The position numbers and the translations under genes are program-made. DNA of 64,000 nucleotides. It comes from Cyclobacteriaceae bacterium (lineage in GTDB: Bacteria > Bacteroidota > Bacteroidia > Cytophagales > Cyclobacteriaceae). Below, piece after piece: positions 51,637-61,265 of the stretch. The notes under the pieces are model-generated. The model did no database searches. It was not told where the DNA came from and was given only the letters and a program-made list of their open reading frames with translations. The DNA lies in NCBI GenBank assembly GCA_016786585.1, contig JAEUUI010000015.1, forward strand, positions 186,001 to 250,000, written 5' to 3'. The stretch's first letter is position 1. Every line of letters starts with the position of its first letter.

Positions 51637-54600
51637 TTAAAACTGAACTTCAAGACCGGCAGTCATGGTCCGCACTTGCGGATACTGACCGAAATCAATT
51701 CCTCTGCTCGTGTTCGAGCCTGCTACTTCCGGATCAAGACCCGAGTACTTGGTGAAGGTCAGGAAGTTGTTGATGTTGGCATAAAGCCTGAGCTTCTTAA
51801 GTCTTGTGCGTGACAACAAATCAGGCGGAAGATTAAAGCCAATCTGAATATTGCGGAGCTTCAGGTAGTCGCCACGCTCAATGAAGTAGGTTGAAGGTTT
51901 GCTCCAGTTTCCGTTCGGATCGTTGGCGATGTTTCTTGGATTACCGGTGTGATGATCCGCTGTCCATGCCTGCCGGATTTGTGTTGTTGTGTTGTTGTCG
52001 CCAAAGAAATTGCGCATGTATGCTTTGCTCGCATTGAAAATATCAACCCCCGCCACGCCCTGAAACTGCACAGAGAGGTCAATCATATTCTTATAAACCA
52101 CCGTAACGTTTAACCCATACGTAGCTTTCGGCCACGGATTGCCGATAAAGGTTCTGTCGTCTGTTGTGACTTCACTGTTCTGTTTCGTGGGATTTAAATC
52201 CCGGTACATGAAATCCCCGGCAGCTGTTCCGGCTTCCTGGTAAAGACCATCCTGGGCATAGGTATTGATCGCATAGATGTCGCTCGGTGAATTCAGCATC
52301 TGCTGAACTACGTACCCATAAAAGCTTGAGATCGGATGACCTGGCGCTGTACGTGTCATTCCTCCGATTTGCGGACCGCCATCACCCGATACGATGTATG
52401 CATCGCCATACAGCGTTTTCATTTCGTTTTTCATAAACGAGATGTTGCCACCCGCGGTGAACGCGAAGTTTCCGAATGTTTCACGATAACCCAGTTCGAT
52501 GTCGACTCCCTTGTTCACCATCGTTCCGATGTTGATGAAGGGCGCTACCGGATCGAAATTGTGTACGGCTATGCCGACCGAAATCGGAGGCGCTACCGGG
52601 TAAAGCATATCCTTTGTGTTGCGGATGTAATACTCTACGGTCAGGTAAATCTTATTCTGCAGGGCGGTTGCATCAAACGCAATGTTGTGCACGTAGATAT
52701 CTTCCCACTTCACATCTGCATTTGGAAACTTGGAAATAAAAAATCCGGATACCCTGTTCTGGCCAGCCGCGTCAAACGCGTAAGTCGAAAATTGTGATGT
52801 ATATGTTTTTTGAAACTGGAAGTTTCCTATTGGATTGTCGGATCCAAGACGGCCGGTGCTGGCGCGTAATTTCAAACTGTTGATGAACGGAACACCCTCA
52901 AAGAACTTCTCCTCGGAAATGCGCCATCCGGCAGAAACCGAAGGAAAAACTCCCCAGCGATTATTCGGGCCAAACTTCGATGATCCGTCTCTGCGGATGT
53001 TTGCTTCAAGTAAATAGCGTTCATCGTAACTATAATTGATGCGTCCGAATTGCGAGAGCATTCGTTCCTGAACCGGCATAAATTTGTCCGGAACGCTCGC
53101 AGGCCCGCTGCTCAGGTTGTAGCTATGCGCAACATCCACCACGAACTGTGAACCTGCTACGTTGAATGATTTCGGATCGTACTGATACGATTCGTATCCG
53201 GCCATTACTTTAAATCCATGCTTGCCGATTGTTTTACTGTAGGTTCCAACAAGGTTAGCGACCAGTGCCTGGTTGTTGGCAGATGTGTAATAAAGTCGGT
53301 TGATCGGATCGGCAAAGGTTCCGTAATCGAATGCCTCTTCAAAGCGCTCCCCCAGAAACGACATGTAGTTTAAGCCAACCGTTCCGCGTACGGTTAGTCC
53401 TGCGAGGGGTGTTACTTCTGCGTAGGCGTTTGCATCGAGGCGATTGTAATTTTTCTCTTCGTGTTGCTGATATTGTGTTGCTACCGGATTCGGACCGTTG
53501 AAGTAAGCCGGCCCCATACCCCATCCGCCAAACGGATTTGAAGCATCCTTAACCGGCATAATCGGAATAGAGCGATATGGAATCGCACCTGTTCTGTTTT
53601 CATTATTGTTGCCGATCGGGTTCTCAGAAACACGCGAAAGCAATGCACTCTCACCGATCTTTAACCAGGAAGCGAGTTTGATATCGGAGTTAACACGTGC
53701 ACTATAACGCTTAAAGCTGTTATCAATAAGAATACCTTGTTCATTATCATGCCCGAACGAAAGGAAGAAATTCATCTTGTCATCGCCTTTGCCAACCGAC
53801 AGATCGTACGATTGCAGCAAACCACTTCCGTTATAAAACTTGCTGATCCAGTCGGTATCTGCGGTATAATTATCCCATGACGGATCAGGGTTTTGGCCCG
53901 CTGCTTCTCTGCCCTGCTTGCGATACTTAACAAATTCCTCACTGCCCAGCATGGTTGGGAGCTTAACGGGCGAACGCTGACTGAGGGAACTCTTGAACGT
54001 TACCTTCAAGTCACCTTTGCCACGTTTCGTGGTAACGAGAATCACTCCGTGGGCAGCTTTGGCCCCGTAGATGGCAGCGGCTGCAGCATCCTTCAGAATT
54101 TCCATGCTTTCGGCATCATCGATGTCGAAGTGATTGCCGGGATCCATCCGAACGCCATCGATAATCCAGAGCGGGTCGGTGTTATAAATAGAACCTGCAC
54201 CGCGAATGTGAATGGTTGGCGCAGCACCGGGAGCGCCTCCGTTGCGTGCTACCGTAACTCCTGCAACCAAACCCTGTAATGCCTGGTCAAGACGAAGCTG
54301 TGTTTTGTTTTCCATGTTCGTCACATTGACAGACGATACGGAGCCGATCAGATTCGAGCGCTTTTGTTCACCATAACCAACAATAACAACTTCATCGAGC
54401 GCCTTCGAATCTTCTTTCAGCGTAATATTAAGTACCGTTTGACCTTCAACTTTTATCTCCTGTGTGACGTATCCAATTGAGCTGAAAACCAGCGTGGCAC
54501 CATTCGCTACTGTTATCCTGTACCCGCCTTCGGCATTTGTGATCGTTCCGTTTGATGTTCCCTTCTCGTAAACACTTACTCCGGGCAACCCCTCCATCCC

Positions 54601-54735
54601 TGTATCATCTTTTACGGTTCCGCTGATCGCGATTGTTTGCGCAAATGCTGATATCGAACAAAGAATGAACAGCACCGTTGCCAGTAACATACCTGACGCT
54701 GATACGGATTGCTTGTGAGGTATAGGTCTTGTCAT
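51637..54735 (-). CDS. SusC/RagA family TonB-dependent outer-membrane transporter
   Basis: 1032 residues with a signal peptide (SAFAQT). A carboxypeptidase-regulatory-like domain (about 35-110, ISGTVKDDTGMEGLPGVSV) precedes the TonB-box-like segment EVVIVGYGEQKR, the plug (about 125-235, with IHIRGAGSIYNTDPLWIIDGV), and a 22-strand barrel ending in a Phe (VQF). It imports oligosaccharides produced at the surface, powered by TonB-ExbBD. Directly after GH97 (15 bases) and before SusD (11 bases), so one operon. Length and motifs are standard for the family. Confidence 0.96.
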   Translation of the reverse strand: MTRPIPHKQSVSASGMLLATVLFILCSISAFAQTIAISGTVKDDTGMEGLPGVSVYEKGTSNGTITNAEGGYRITVANGATLVFSSIGYVTQEIKVEGQTVLNITLKEDSKALDEVVIVGYGEQKRSNLIGSVSSVNVTNMENKTQLRLDQALQGLVAGVTVARNGGAPGAAPTIHIRGAGSIYNTDPLWIIDGVRMDPGNHFDIDDAESMEILKDAAAAAIYGAKAAHGVILVTTKRGKGDLKVTFKSSLSQRSPVKLPTMLGSEEFVKYRKQGREAAGQNPDPSWDNYTADTDWISKFYNGSGLLQSYDLSVGKGDDKMNFFLSFGHDNEQGILIDNSFKRYSARVNSDIKLASWLKIGESALLSRVSENPIGNNNENRTGAIPYRSIPIMPVKDASNPFGGWGMGPAYFNGPNPVATQYQQHEEKNYNRLDANAYAEVTPLAGLTVRGTVGLNYMSFLGERFEEAFDYGTFADPINRLYYTSANNQALVANLVGTYSKTIGKHGFKVMAGYESYQYDPKSFNVAGSQFVVDVAHSYNLSSGPASVPDKFMPVQERMLSQFGRINYSYDERYLLEANIRRDGSSKFGPNNRWGVFPSVSAGWRISEEKFFEGVPFINSLKLRASTGRLGSDNPIGNFQFQKTYTSQFSTYAFDAAGQNRVSGFFISKFPNADVKWEDIYVHNIAFDATALQNKIYLTVEYYIRNTKDMLYPVAPPISVGIAVHNFDPVAPFINIGTMVNKGVDIELGYRETFGNFAFTAGGNISFMKNEMKTLYGDAYIVSGDGGPQIGGMTRTAPGHPISSFYGYVVQQMLNSPSDIYAINTYAQDGLYQEAGTAAGDFMYRDLNPTKQNSEVTTDDRTFIGNPWPKATYGLNVTVVYKNMIDLSVQFQGVAGVDIFNASKAYMRNFFGDNNTTTQIRQAWTADHHTGNPRNIANDPNGNWSKPSTYFIERGDYLKLRNIQIGFNLPPDLLSRTRLKKLRLYANINNFLTFTKYSGLDPEVAGSNTSRGIDFGQYPQVRTMTAGLEVQF

Positions 54736-54750
54736 GGTTGTTGATTTTCT

Positions 54751-56772
54751 TTAGTTGGTTTGATGAAAACGGATTGCGGTGCCACCACCTGCTGCAAGAT
54801 TCAGGGTCAGCGAACTTGTGCTGGTTACATCGGTACGTGTAATCTCAACCGGCAGTGGATTGGTATTGACGTCCGCGCCTTTTCCGTCCTGATAAATCTC
54901 TGCCTGATACGTTTTACCCGGAGTTAAGAAGTTGAGCTTAATGGTGAGCGTGCGTGGCTTCTCGTTCGTAATGCTGCCGAGATACCAGTCTGCGCTGTTA
55001 CGATCTTTGCGCACTGTAGTAACATATTCACCGATTGCCGCATTCAATACTTTTGTATCTTCCCAGTCGGTCGGCACATCTTCAATAAATTTCAGCGCGG
55101 GATTGCCTTCATAATTTTCAGGCAGGTCAGCAGCCATTTGCATCGGACTGTAGATGACAACATACAGCGCCAGTTGTTTGGCAAGTGTGGTGTGAACCCG
55201 AAAGGTTGATGTTTTGTCAAACAGAAGATTAAAGATTCCCGGAGTAAAATCAATTGGACCTGCAAGCCCTCGCGTGAACGGAATGATCGTTGTATGCGAT
55301 GGCGGATTGCCCGGACTCCATGCTTCGTATTCTGTTCCGCGAACCCCTTCCCGAGTCATCATGTTAGGCCATGTTCTGCGCAGCCCGGTATCTTTTATCG
55401 GCTCGTGCACATCCAGCATCACCTGATACTTTGCGGCAGTTTCGAGTACTTTCTGGTAGTGCCGCGCCATGAATTGGCTTTGGTGATATTCACCGCCAGG
55501 CATTTTGTTTACGTAGCCGGTTTTCAGCCGGTGAATCCCGTATTGCTGGCAAACTTTAAATGCATCTTCGAGTTGCTTTTCATAGTTCGCAACGTTACCA
55601 CCGGTTTCGTGGTGTGCAATCAGACCAACATGCTTCTCCTTTGCGTAACGGCTCAGCTCCGCCAAATCAAAATCCGGATATGGCTTGGTGAAGCTGAAGT
55701 TTCCATTCGCAACCCAATCGCCCTCCCAGCCTTCATTCCATCCTTCCGCCAACACAGCTGAAAGATTATGTTCGCTTGCAAAGTCGATTAACGATTTTAC
55801 ATTCGCCGTGGTCGCTCCGTGTTTTGGACCCATCTGCCACGTATTCTTTTGCATGTGCATACCCCACCACATGCCGTTGTACTTTCCGGGAGTTATCCAC
55901 GAGACGTCAGCGAGTTTATTAGGCTCATTCAGATTTAAGATGAGATAGGATGCTATTAGCCCACCGGGCGAATTTGCAACCTGAATGGTACGCCACGGAG
56001 TTTTAAGCGAACCGCGTACATCCACCAGCACGCCTGTACTCCAGGGAACAAGATCAGCTTTCAATGTTGTTCCCCGACTGTGAAGCAGCGTCATAGACGG
56101 GTAATCAATCAGGGCAGCCTCATGAATACTGATGAAGAGGCTGTCGCCTGATTGCATGGTGAGGGGCGTATGCGTTTTCTCTGTTAACGTGCTCACCAGG
56201 TTTTTGCGAAACAGATATTCGGAATCCATTTCAATGTCAGTGCTCTTCCGGTAAGCCGGAATCCACCAGGCAGTAAAATCATTTGCTAACGCGAATTCGG
56301 TAAGCTCATCGGTGATCAGGAAGTCCTTAATGGCATGCTGCGATGGCACTTCATACCGGAAGCCGAGCCCATCGTTGTAAACGCGGAACTCAATCATCAT
56401 CTGCCGCTTCGGAGCTTCGTCCTCTTCAAGCGTAATAACGATCGCGTTGTAGTTGTTACGGATGGTCTTTACTTCACCCCAGGGTTGGGTCCACTGCTCG
56501 TCAAGCGATGTCCGGTCAACCTTCAGAATCTTAAAGTTTTTATCAAGCGCAGGCAGTCCTTTCAGGATAAAACCCATACGGGAACTGTTGATAAGAGCCT
56601 GATGATGACGGGTAACGCGATAAAATGGAATGCCCTTTTCGAGTGAGAATTCAACCTTCAGGCTTCCGTCTGGTGACGCAACTTCAGCTGAATCCTGGCC
56701 CTTCAACACAAAAGCGATCAGGAGGACCGAAATTGATAAAATACTGATAATCAATAAAATATATTTCCTCAT
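54751..56772 (-). CDS. GH97 glycoside hydrolase, inverting (SusB-like) type
   Basis: 673 residues with an N-terminal signal segment. GH97 architecture: beta-super-sandwich N-domain, (beta/alpha)8 barrel (about 290-560), C-terminal beta domain. Three Glu residues match those of SusB of B. thetaiotaomicron in order and spacing: Glu389 (HHETGG) and Glu457 (DVHEP) as general bases, Glu481 (GTEYEAWS) as acid; the spacing of 68 and 24 residues compares with 69 and 24 in SusB. The strand where retaining GH97 enzymes have an Asp nucleophile reads KTGYV here. So an alpha-glucosidase-type inverting exo-enzyme is expected, probably periplasmic. First gene of the operon. Confidence 0.93.
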   Translation of the reverse strand: MRKYILLIISILSISVLLIAFVLKGQDSAEVASPDGSLKVEFSLEKGIPFYRVTRHHQALINSSRMGFILKGLPALDKNFKILKVDRTSLDEQWTQPWGEVKTIRNNYNAIVITLEEDEAPKRQMMIEFRVYNDGLGFRYEVPSQHAIKDFLITDELTEFALANDFTAWWIPAYRKSTDIEMDSEYLFRKNLVSTLTEKTHTPLTMQSGDSLFISIHEAALIDYPSMTLLHSRGTTLKADLVPWSTGVLVDVRGSLKTPWRTIQVANSPGGLIASYLILNLNEPNKLADVSWITPGKYNGMWWGMHMQKNTWQMGPKHGATTANVKSLIDFASEHNLSAVLAEGWNEGWEGDWVANGNFSFTKPYPDFDLAELSRYAKEKHVGLIAHHETGGNVANYEKQLEDAFKVCQQYGIHRLKTGYVNKMPGGEYHQSQFMARHYQKVLETAAKYQVMLDVHEPIKDTGLRRTWPNMMTREGVRGTEYEAWSPGNPPSHTTIIPFTRGLAGPIDFTPGIFNLLFDKTSTFRVHTTLAKQLALYVVIYSPMQMAADLPENYEGNPALKFIEDVPTDWEDTKVLNAAIGEYVTTVRKDRNSADWYLGSITNEKPRTLTIKLNFLTPGKTYQAEIYQDGKGADVNTNPLPVEITRTDVTSTSSLTLNLAAGGGTAIRFHQTN

Positions 56773-56979
56773 AGGAAGCTCTGTTTAGGATCAATCGAAC
56801 GCGGCATTGTAGTTCCGCTATCGATTGCAAAAGCCTAAAACAAAGCACGGCCATCAGACAAGCCTGGAGAATTCGTGGACAAAAAATATAGAAAAAATGA
56901 GGCCATAAATTCTGTAACGTATTGACGTTCAGATGAATGCTAACTATGCAAACGTTGGAAAATATAAACGGAATGTGGA

Positions 56980-58608
56980 CTACAAGTCGGCCTGAACGGC
57001 ACTTATCTCCATAATCTTACGCTCAAACTGTTCGTTCGGAACGATCGATTTGCCTTTGACCCGGGCTTTATAGTTGTAAATCGTGTTGATGGAGTAGTCG
57101 AGGATCTTGGCAATACGTTCAGTGTCTTGAATGCCCAGCCGGATCAGTGCGAATATCCTGAGTTCAGTGTTAAGCAACTGCCCCTCTTTCAATACTACCC
57201 GGCCTTCTTCCTTGAAATAGGAATTGAACGTACTTACGAAATCCGGGAAAAGTTTCAGGAAGATTTTATCGAAGTTGTCGTACAGATCTTCCCGGTCCTT
57301 TTGCGGATTAAAATTGGTTACGATGAACTTGATGTCCTCAAGCTTTTTGGTTACAAGCTTTAGCTCGATTGATTTTTTAAGGGCTTCTGCCTTGTTCAGG
57401 TATTCTGAATTGATGTTGAAATAGAAACCAATGTATTCTTCCTTGATCCGATTAGCTTCCAATAACGCCTTTTGCGTCAGACGCAGCTTCTTTACCTGTT
57501 TGAAAATGATCCACGCGAATACAACCACCAACACCGACAAGACGGTAATAATACTTGAATAAATCAGCCACAAGCGTCTCTGCGCATCTACGTTGTGAAG
57601 TTTTTCGGCAGCGATCAGCGGAAGTACAGCTCCCACCTGAATTTTACGTTGTCGTGCTCCGTAAAAAATGGCATCATCCATTGCCTGCTGAATATAAATG
57701 TATGCATTGGCGATATCACCCTTCTTATAAAGTTCCTGGGCAAGCAGTTGCATTGCTGATGTTTCCTTGGTTGCCGACTGGATGTCGGCAATGCCTGCGC
57801 GAATCAGCAAGTTGATTGCTTTTTCAGATTCATTATGGGTTATATAAAAATAGCTCAGTGTAGAAGCCACTACTGCCAGTTCATGCTGAGTAAGCTCATA
57901 CCCTTGGAGGATGCTGTTTAAATCATTCAGCGCATCCTCATCATTTTCATTCTTCAGATTCTTCAGCCCATTGAGATACATATAATCGTATGAGCCCGGT
58001 TTTCGCAGCGTTCTGGCGGAATCAATGTACTGATTGCCGAGTTTAATGTAGCGGGGCGTATAAAAACCATCGCGGTCAAAATCACTCAGGTCATAATATG
58101 TCCGAGCCAGGATAAAGTAATAATTAAAAAGAATGCTGTCAGGCATGTCTTTCATGTTGAGTGACGAAAGCGAGTCCAGCGTTTCTTTAAACAAACCGGA
58201 TGAAATTAAAATAAACCCAAGTTTTACACGCGCATGTGCAATGCGCACGGGATCTTTTATTCGATACGCGACCTGCTGAAGTTTCAGAATTTGAATGAAA
58301 GCGGAGTCATAAACAAAAGTCTTGTACTCATCCGACAACTTGTCCAGCAATTCAAAATGCCTGACATCCTCGCCACTTTTTAGCTTGTTAAGCTGCGTTC
58401 GATAGTTATTTATCCTGGTAAGCCGGGCTTGCACATACGATTCCTTATTGGCTAACGTAGTATTCAACACAGTCAATAAACTATCCTGTTGAGCCGCGGC
58501 AGTTTGGGCAATAAAAAAGACTATCACAAAAAGCTGTGTAGTCTTCAGAAAATTAGAAAGTACTTTTACCTTCGATTCTACTCCCGCGAAAACAGTCTGA
58601 AGCCGCAT
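56980..58608 (-). CDS. SusR-like membrane-spanning transcriptional regulator (DUF6377 type)
   Basis: 542 residues. A signal/anchor near residues 25-40, TPR-like periplasmic helices (about 45-335), one TM helix (about 343-366), a cytoplasmic coiled coil and a C-terminal helix-turn-helix (about 478-522, LGIQDTERIAKILDYSINTIYNYKAR). This is the SusR layout, in which a maltose or oligosaccharide signal sensed in the periplasm activates sus genes. It lies 207 bases upstream of the GH97 gene on the same strand and is very likely its activator. The intergenic 207 bases hold the operon promoter, but no clear -7 element is seen. Confidence 0.9.
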   Translation of the reverse strand: MRLQTVFAGVESKVKVLSNFLKTTQLFVIVFFIAQTAAAQQDSLLTVLNTTLANKESYVQARLTRINNYRTQLNKLKSGEDVRHFELLDKLSDEYKTFVYDSAFIQILKLQQVAYRIKDPVRIAHARVKLGFILISSGLFKETLDSLSSLNMKDMPDSILFNYYFILARTYYDLSDFDRDGFYTPRYIKLGNQYIDSARTLRKPGSYDYMYLNGLKNLKNENDEDALNDLNSILQGYELTQHELAVVASTLSYFYITHNESEKAINLLIRAGIADIQSATKETSAMQLLAQELYKKGDIANAYIYIQQAMDDAIFYGARQRKIQVGAVLPLIAAEKLHNVDAQRRLWLIYSSIITVLSVLVVVFAWIIFKQVKKLRLTQKALLEANRIKEEYIGFYFNINSEYLNKAEALKKSIELKLVTKKLEDIKFIVTNFNPQKDREDLYDNFDKIFLKLFPDFVSTFNSYFKEEGRVVLKEGQLLNTELRIFALIRLGIQDTERIAKILDYSINTIYNYKARVKGKSIVPNEQFERKIMEISAVQADL

Positions 58609-58670
58609 ATTCTATTCCCAATCTGAAAAATAGAAAAAATGCCGCTCAGGTTGGAAGGATTTTACGGTAT

Positions 58671-59219
58671 TTAGTTCGGCACAACAGGAACCATCAGCCT
58701 GACTTTTTCCCACTCGAAAAATACGTTGGTAGTATCTCCTTTAGCTTCCATCCGAATCGTGTATTGCTCAACGGGATTTGACAGTCGTTCCACCGGTACT
58801 TTGGTTCTTAAAACATCCTTTTCCGCATCCGGTTCAAAAACACCCCATACACCAAGCTCCGAGTTCAACGCAAGCTCAAACGCATCAGCGCCCGGTATCG
58901 CATAGATACGATATTTGCCGGCAGCCACTTCACTACCATTGAACGACACATTGCGGTTAAATGATATTTCCGTTGCCTCGTTCGCACCAAGTCGCCAGTA
59001 TTCACCGTAAGGCTGAAGAGCACCTTCTTCTTTTGTCCCGAAAATCATTCGGTTTCTCACGGAAGGCCTGCTGTATTGAATCGATACAGACAAATTTCCG
59101 TTTGCCAGTTGTTCACTTCCCGGAGGACTGAGCGTTCGGTTGCGGTTGTTCAGGTATATCAACGCACCAACAAGCAACAAGATTACAACGGCAACACCAA
59201 TAAGAATTTTCTTTTTCAT
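58671..59219 (-). CDS. Membrane-anchored DUF2911 protein
   Basis: 182 residues. One N-terminal TM helix (about 4-23), then a DUF2911 beta-sandwich: VSIQYSRPSVRNRMIFGT, PYGEYWRLGANEATEISF, AGKYRIYAIPG, and VFFEWEKVRLMVPV at the end. This family is widespread in Bacteroidota and its function is unknown; the fold faces the periplasm. It ends 63 bases before the SusR-like gene but is separated by a spacer with no terminator I can see, so a relation to the locus is uncertain. Confidence 0.87.
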   Translation of the reverse strand: MKKKILIGVAVVILLLVGALIYLNNRNRTLSPPGSEQLANGNLSVSIQYSRPSVRNRMIFGTKEEGALQPYGEYWRLGANEATEISFNRNVSFNGSEVAAGKYRIYAIPGADAFELALNSELGVWGVFEPDAEKDVLRTKVPVERLSNPVEQYTIRMEAKGDTTNVFFEWEKVRLMVPVVPN

Positions 59220-59274
59220 ATCGTTAGATTTAGGATGTTCGTTTCCGGGTCTATAAATTTAAAAAAATACAGGT

Positions 59275-59538
59275 TCAAGAATGTTTGCGCTTCAATTTAT
59301 TTAACCACGCGTCAGCCGCTTTATCGCGATCAATCGTTCCGTCTTTTTGCCGTTTTGCCAATGCATCGTTCACACCTCCCTTTGAGGTTAGGTGAAAGTA
59401 ACTACAATCTTCACATTGGTAGACGTTTACAGGGCCCTTCCCGGCCGGATAATCAAAACGCGTTCTCGCACCGATAAGCGCCTCTTCTGCCAGCTCGCGC
59501 GTGACATAAAACTTTTTACCGCTACTACACTTTATCAC
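59275..59538 (-). CDS. Small conserved-looking protein with CxxC...H motif
   Basis: 87 residues from a GTG start (MIKCSSGKKFY). A CEDCSYFHLTSKGG segment carries Cys42, Cys45 and His49 with Cys4 near the start, a possible zinc site. C-terminal half is charged and helical (QKDGTIDRDKAADAWLNKLKRKH). I recognize this type only as a Bacteroidota hypothetical. The gene is 55 bases upstream of DUF2911 and divergent from the cyclophilin gene. Confidence 0.65.
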   Translation of the reverse strand: MIKCSSGKKFYVTRELAEEALIGARTRFDYPAGKGPVNVYQCEDCSYFHLTSKGGVNDALAKRQKDGTIDRDKAADAWLNKLKRKHS

Positions 59539-59571
59539 GGAGCAAAATTAGCTTTGAAAAACGGGTGATGT

Positions 59572-59579
59572 TACCTTTG
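59572..59579 (+). promoter_or_regulatory. Candidate -7 box of the cyclophilin gene
   Basis: TACCTTTG matches TAnnTTTG and ends 20 bases before the ATG at 59600. A TTTG at 59553-59556 lies 15 bases before it, a bit close for a -33 element. Confidence 0.45.
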
Positions 59580-59599
59580 TAGACTAATTATTAAAATGA

Positions 59600-60046
59600 A
59601 TGAAAATAGCTGAAATCCACACAAAAAAGGGCGTTATGAAGATTAAGTTCTTCGAAAAAGATGCTCCGAATACCGTAAAGAACTTCATCGACCTGGCTGA
59701 CCATAACTTTTACGATGGACTGATTTTCCACCGCGTGATACCGAACTTTATGATTCAGGGCGGATGCCCGAACGGAATTGGCAATGGCGGACCCGGATAC
59801 AAAATCGATTGCGAGTTGACAGGCGACAATCAATACCACGATCGCGGTGTTGTATCGATGGCTCATGCCGGACGAAACACGGGCGGATCACAATTCTTTA
59901 TCTGTCATACCCGCGATACAACCAAGCACCTTGATCGGAACCATACCGTGTTTGGGAAAGTTTATGAAGGTCTCGATATAATCGACCAAATCCGCGCAGG
60001 CGATGTAATGGAAAAAGTCGTGATTAAAGAAGTTGAATCAATCTAA
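59600..60046 (+). CDS. Cyclophilin-type peptidyl-prolyl cis-trans isomerase
   Basis: 148 residues with all main motifs: FHRVIPNFMIQGG (catalytic Arg45, Phe50, Gln53), MAHAGRNTGGSQFFI, and HTVFGKVYEGLDIID. No signal peptide, so cytoplasmic. It speeds up proline isomerization in folding. The usual short bacterial form, with LDRNHTVFG in place of the more common LDGKHxVFG. A nearby ATG at 59596 is in another frame and closes after five codons. Convergent with the metallo-hydrolase gene, with a long inverted repeat between. Confidence 0.95.
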   Translation: MKIAEIHTKKGVMKIKFFEKDAPNTVKNFIDLADHNFYDGLIFHRVIPNFMIQGGCPNGIGNGGPGYKIDCELTGDNQYHDRGVVSMAHAGRNTGGSQFFICHTRDTTKHLDRNHTVFGKVYEGLDIIDQIRAGDVMEKVVIKEVESI

Positions 60047-60058
60047 AACCCAGACACC

Positions 60059-60093
60059 GAATGACGAGTTGAGAGTACCACGACTCGTCATTC
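60059..60093. terminator. Inverted repeat between convergent genes
   Basis: gaatgacgagt and actcgtcattc form a perfect 11-bp stem with a 13-base loop. It sits between the cyclophilin stop (60046) and the metallo-hydrolase stop (60122) but lacks a T-tract on either side, so it is an unusual terminator or an mRNA end-protecting hairpin. Confidence 0.55.
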
Positions 60094-60121
60094 TAACTTC
60101 TGCACGCTAACTCCCGTCTTC

Positions 60122-61162
60122 TCACTTAACTCCCTCCCACCATCTCTTCTTCGGCAACTCCCCTCCAATCACAACAGGCTCACCAATCATCGGAGTAGTT
60201 ATCGAAATTCCCAAACGCTCTGCAGCAGCCGTGGTACGTTCGATCGGATCTTTCCAGGTATGCAACGCCAGGGTAAACTTGGCCCAATGGACGGGCATGA
60301 AGACTTTTGCCTTAAGATCGACAGCAGCATGAGCAACTTCCTCCGGCATCATGTGAATGTTCGGCCACATGGTATTGTATTGACCGCACTCCAGCAACGC
60401 TAAATCAAAGGGCCCGTATTGATTGCCAATCGCAGCAAACGCAGGATCATACCCAGAGTCACCACCGACATAAATTTTTATGGAGTCAGTTTTTAGGATG
60501 AACGAGCTCCACAGTGTTTGATTGCGGGTAAGCCCGCGACCGGAAAAGTGTCGTGATGGAGCAGCAATCACATCAATTCCACTTTCAAAAGTTCTCGATT
60601 CCCACCAATCGAACTCACTGATTTTGGACCCGTTAACACCCCAATATTCAAGATGTGAACCAACACCCAGTGAAGTATAAAACTGCTTTACTCGCGGATG
60701 GAGCTTGAGCATTGTATGATAATCCAGGTGATCATAGTGGTCGTGCGTAAGAATCACAAGATCCAATGTATCTGGAAAATCAGTCAGCGAATAGGGTGTT
60801 TCGATCGCATAGGCTTTCTTCCCGATAAACTGGAAAGGCGATGTACGTTCGCTGAATACCGGATCAATGAAAATATTCTTTCCATTAAGTTTGATAAAGT
60901 ATGACGAATGGCCAAACCAAACGATGGTGGTTTTATCGTTTGGCAGTGACTTTAAATCTGTTTTAACTGAGGGCAACACATCCACCGGTTCACGGTCAAT
61001 TCCCTTGCTGAAAAAGTTGATCAGCATTTTGGGGTAAGAAGCACCCTCTGCCAGCATTTGTGTTGGTGTGAGGTTTTGGAAGCTTCCGTTGCGATAGTTG
61101 GGTGACGCTTTAATACGCCCGAGGCGATCGCCCGAAGGCAGTTTTCCGAAGGATTGGTTCAT
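60122..61162 (-). CDS. Metallo-beta-lactamase-fold hydrolase (NAPE-PLD/UlaG-like)
   Basis: 346 residues, cytoplasmic. Zinc motif His140-x-His142-x-Asp144-His145 in LTHDHYDHLD, an earlier WFGHSSYFI strand, GGDSGYD with metal-bridging Asp, and a late VHWAKFTL. This is the group of NAPE-phospholipase D- and UlaG-like hydrolases; substrates range from phospholipids to lactones. The N-terminus (about 1-75) before the fold is longer than in UlaG and like NAPE-PLD relatives. Single gene. Confidence 0.87.
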   Translation of the reverse strand: MNQSFGKLPSGDRLGRIKASPNYRNGSFQNLTPTQMLAEGASYPKMLINFFSKGIDREPVDVLPSVKTDLKSLPNDKTTIVWFGHSSYFIKLNGKNIFIDPVFSERTSPFQFIGKKAYAIETPYSLTDFPDTLDLVILTHDHYDHLDYHTMLKLHPRVKQFYTSLGVGSHLEYWGVNGSKISEFDWWESRTFESGIDVIAAPSRHFSGRGLTRNQTLWSSFILKTDSIKIYVGGDSGYDPAFAAIGNQYGPFDLALLECGQYNTMWPNIHMMPEEVAHAAVDLKAKVFMPVHWAKFTLALHTWKDPIERTTAAAERLGISITTPMIGEPVVIGGELPKKRWWEGVK

Positions 61163-61265
61163 TCAAGTAATAGACGTGCCGCTGGCACAATAGTTTATGC
61201 GCACTCGTTTTGAGTGCTTCAGAATGGAAGTCGCAGAATACAGGAAATTATTGTAACGAGCCGGA

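Noticed and set aside
56773-56979. Clear -7/-33 promoter or SusR operator before the GH97 gene
   Set aside because: The - strand has a near match (TATATTTTTTG) but with wrong internal spacing and no paired TTTG; I do not claim a specific site.
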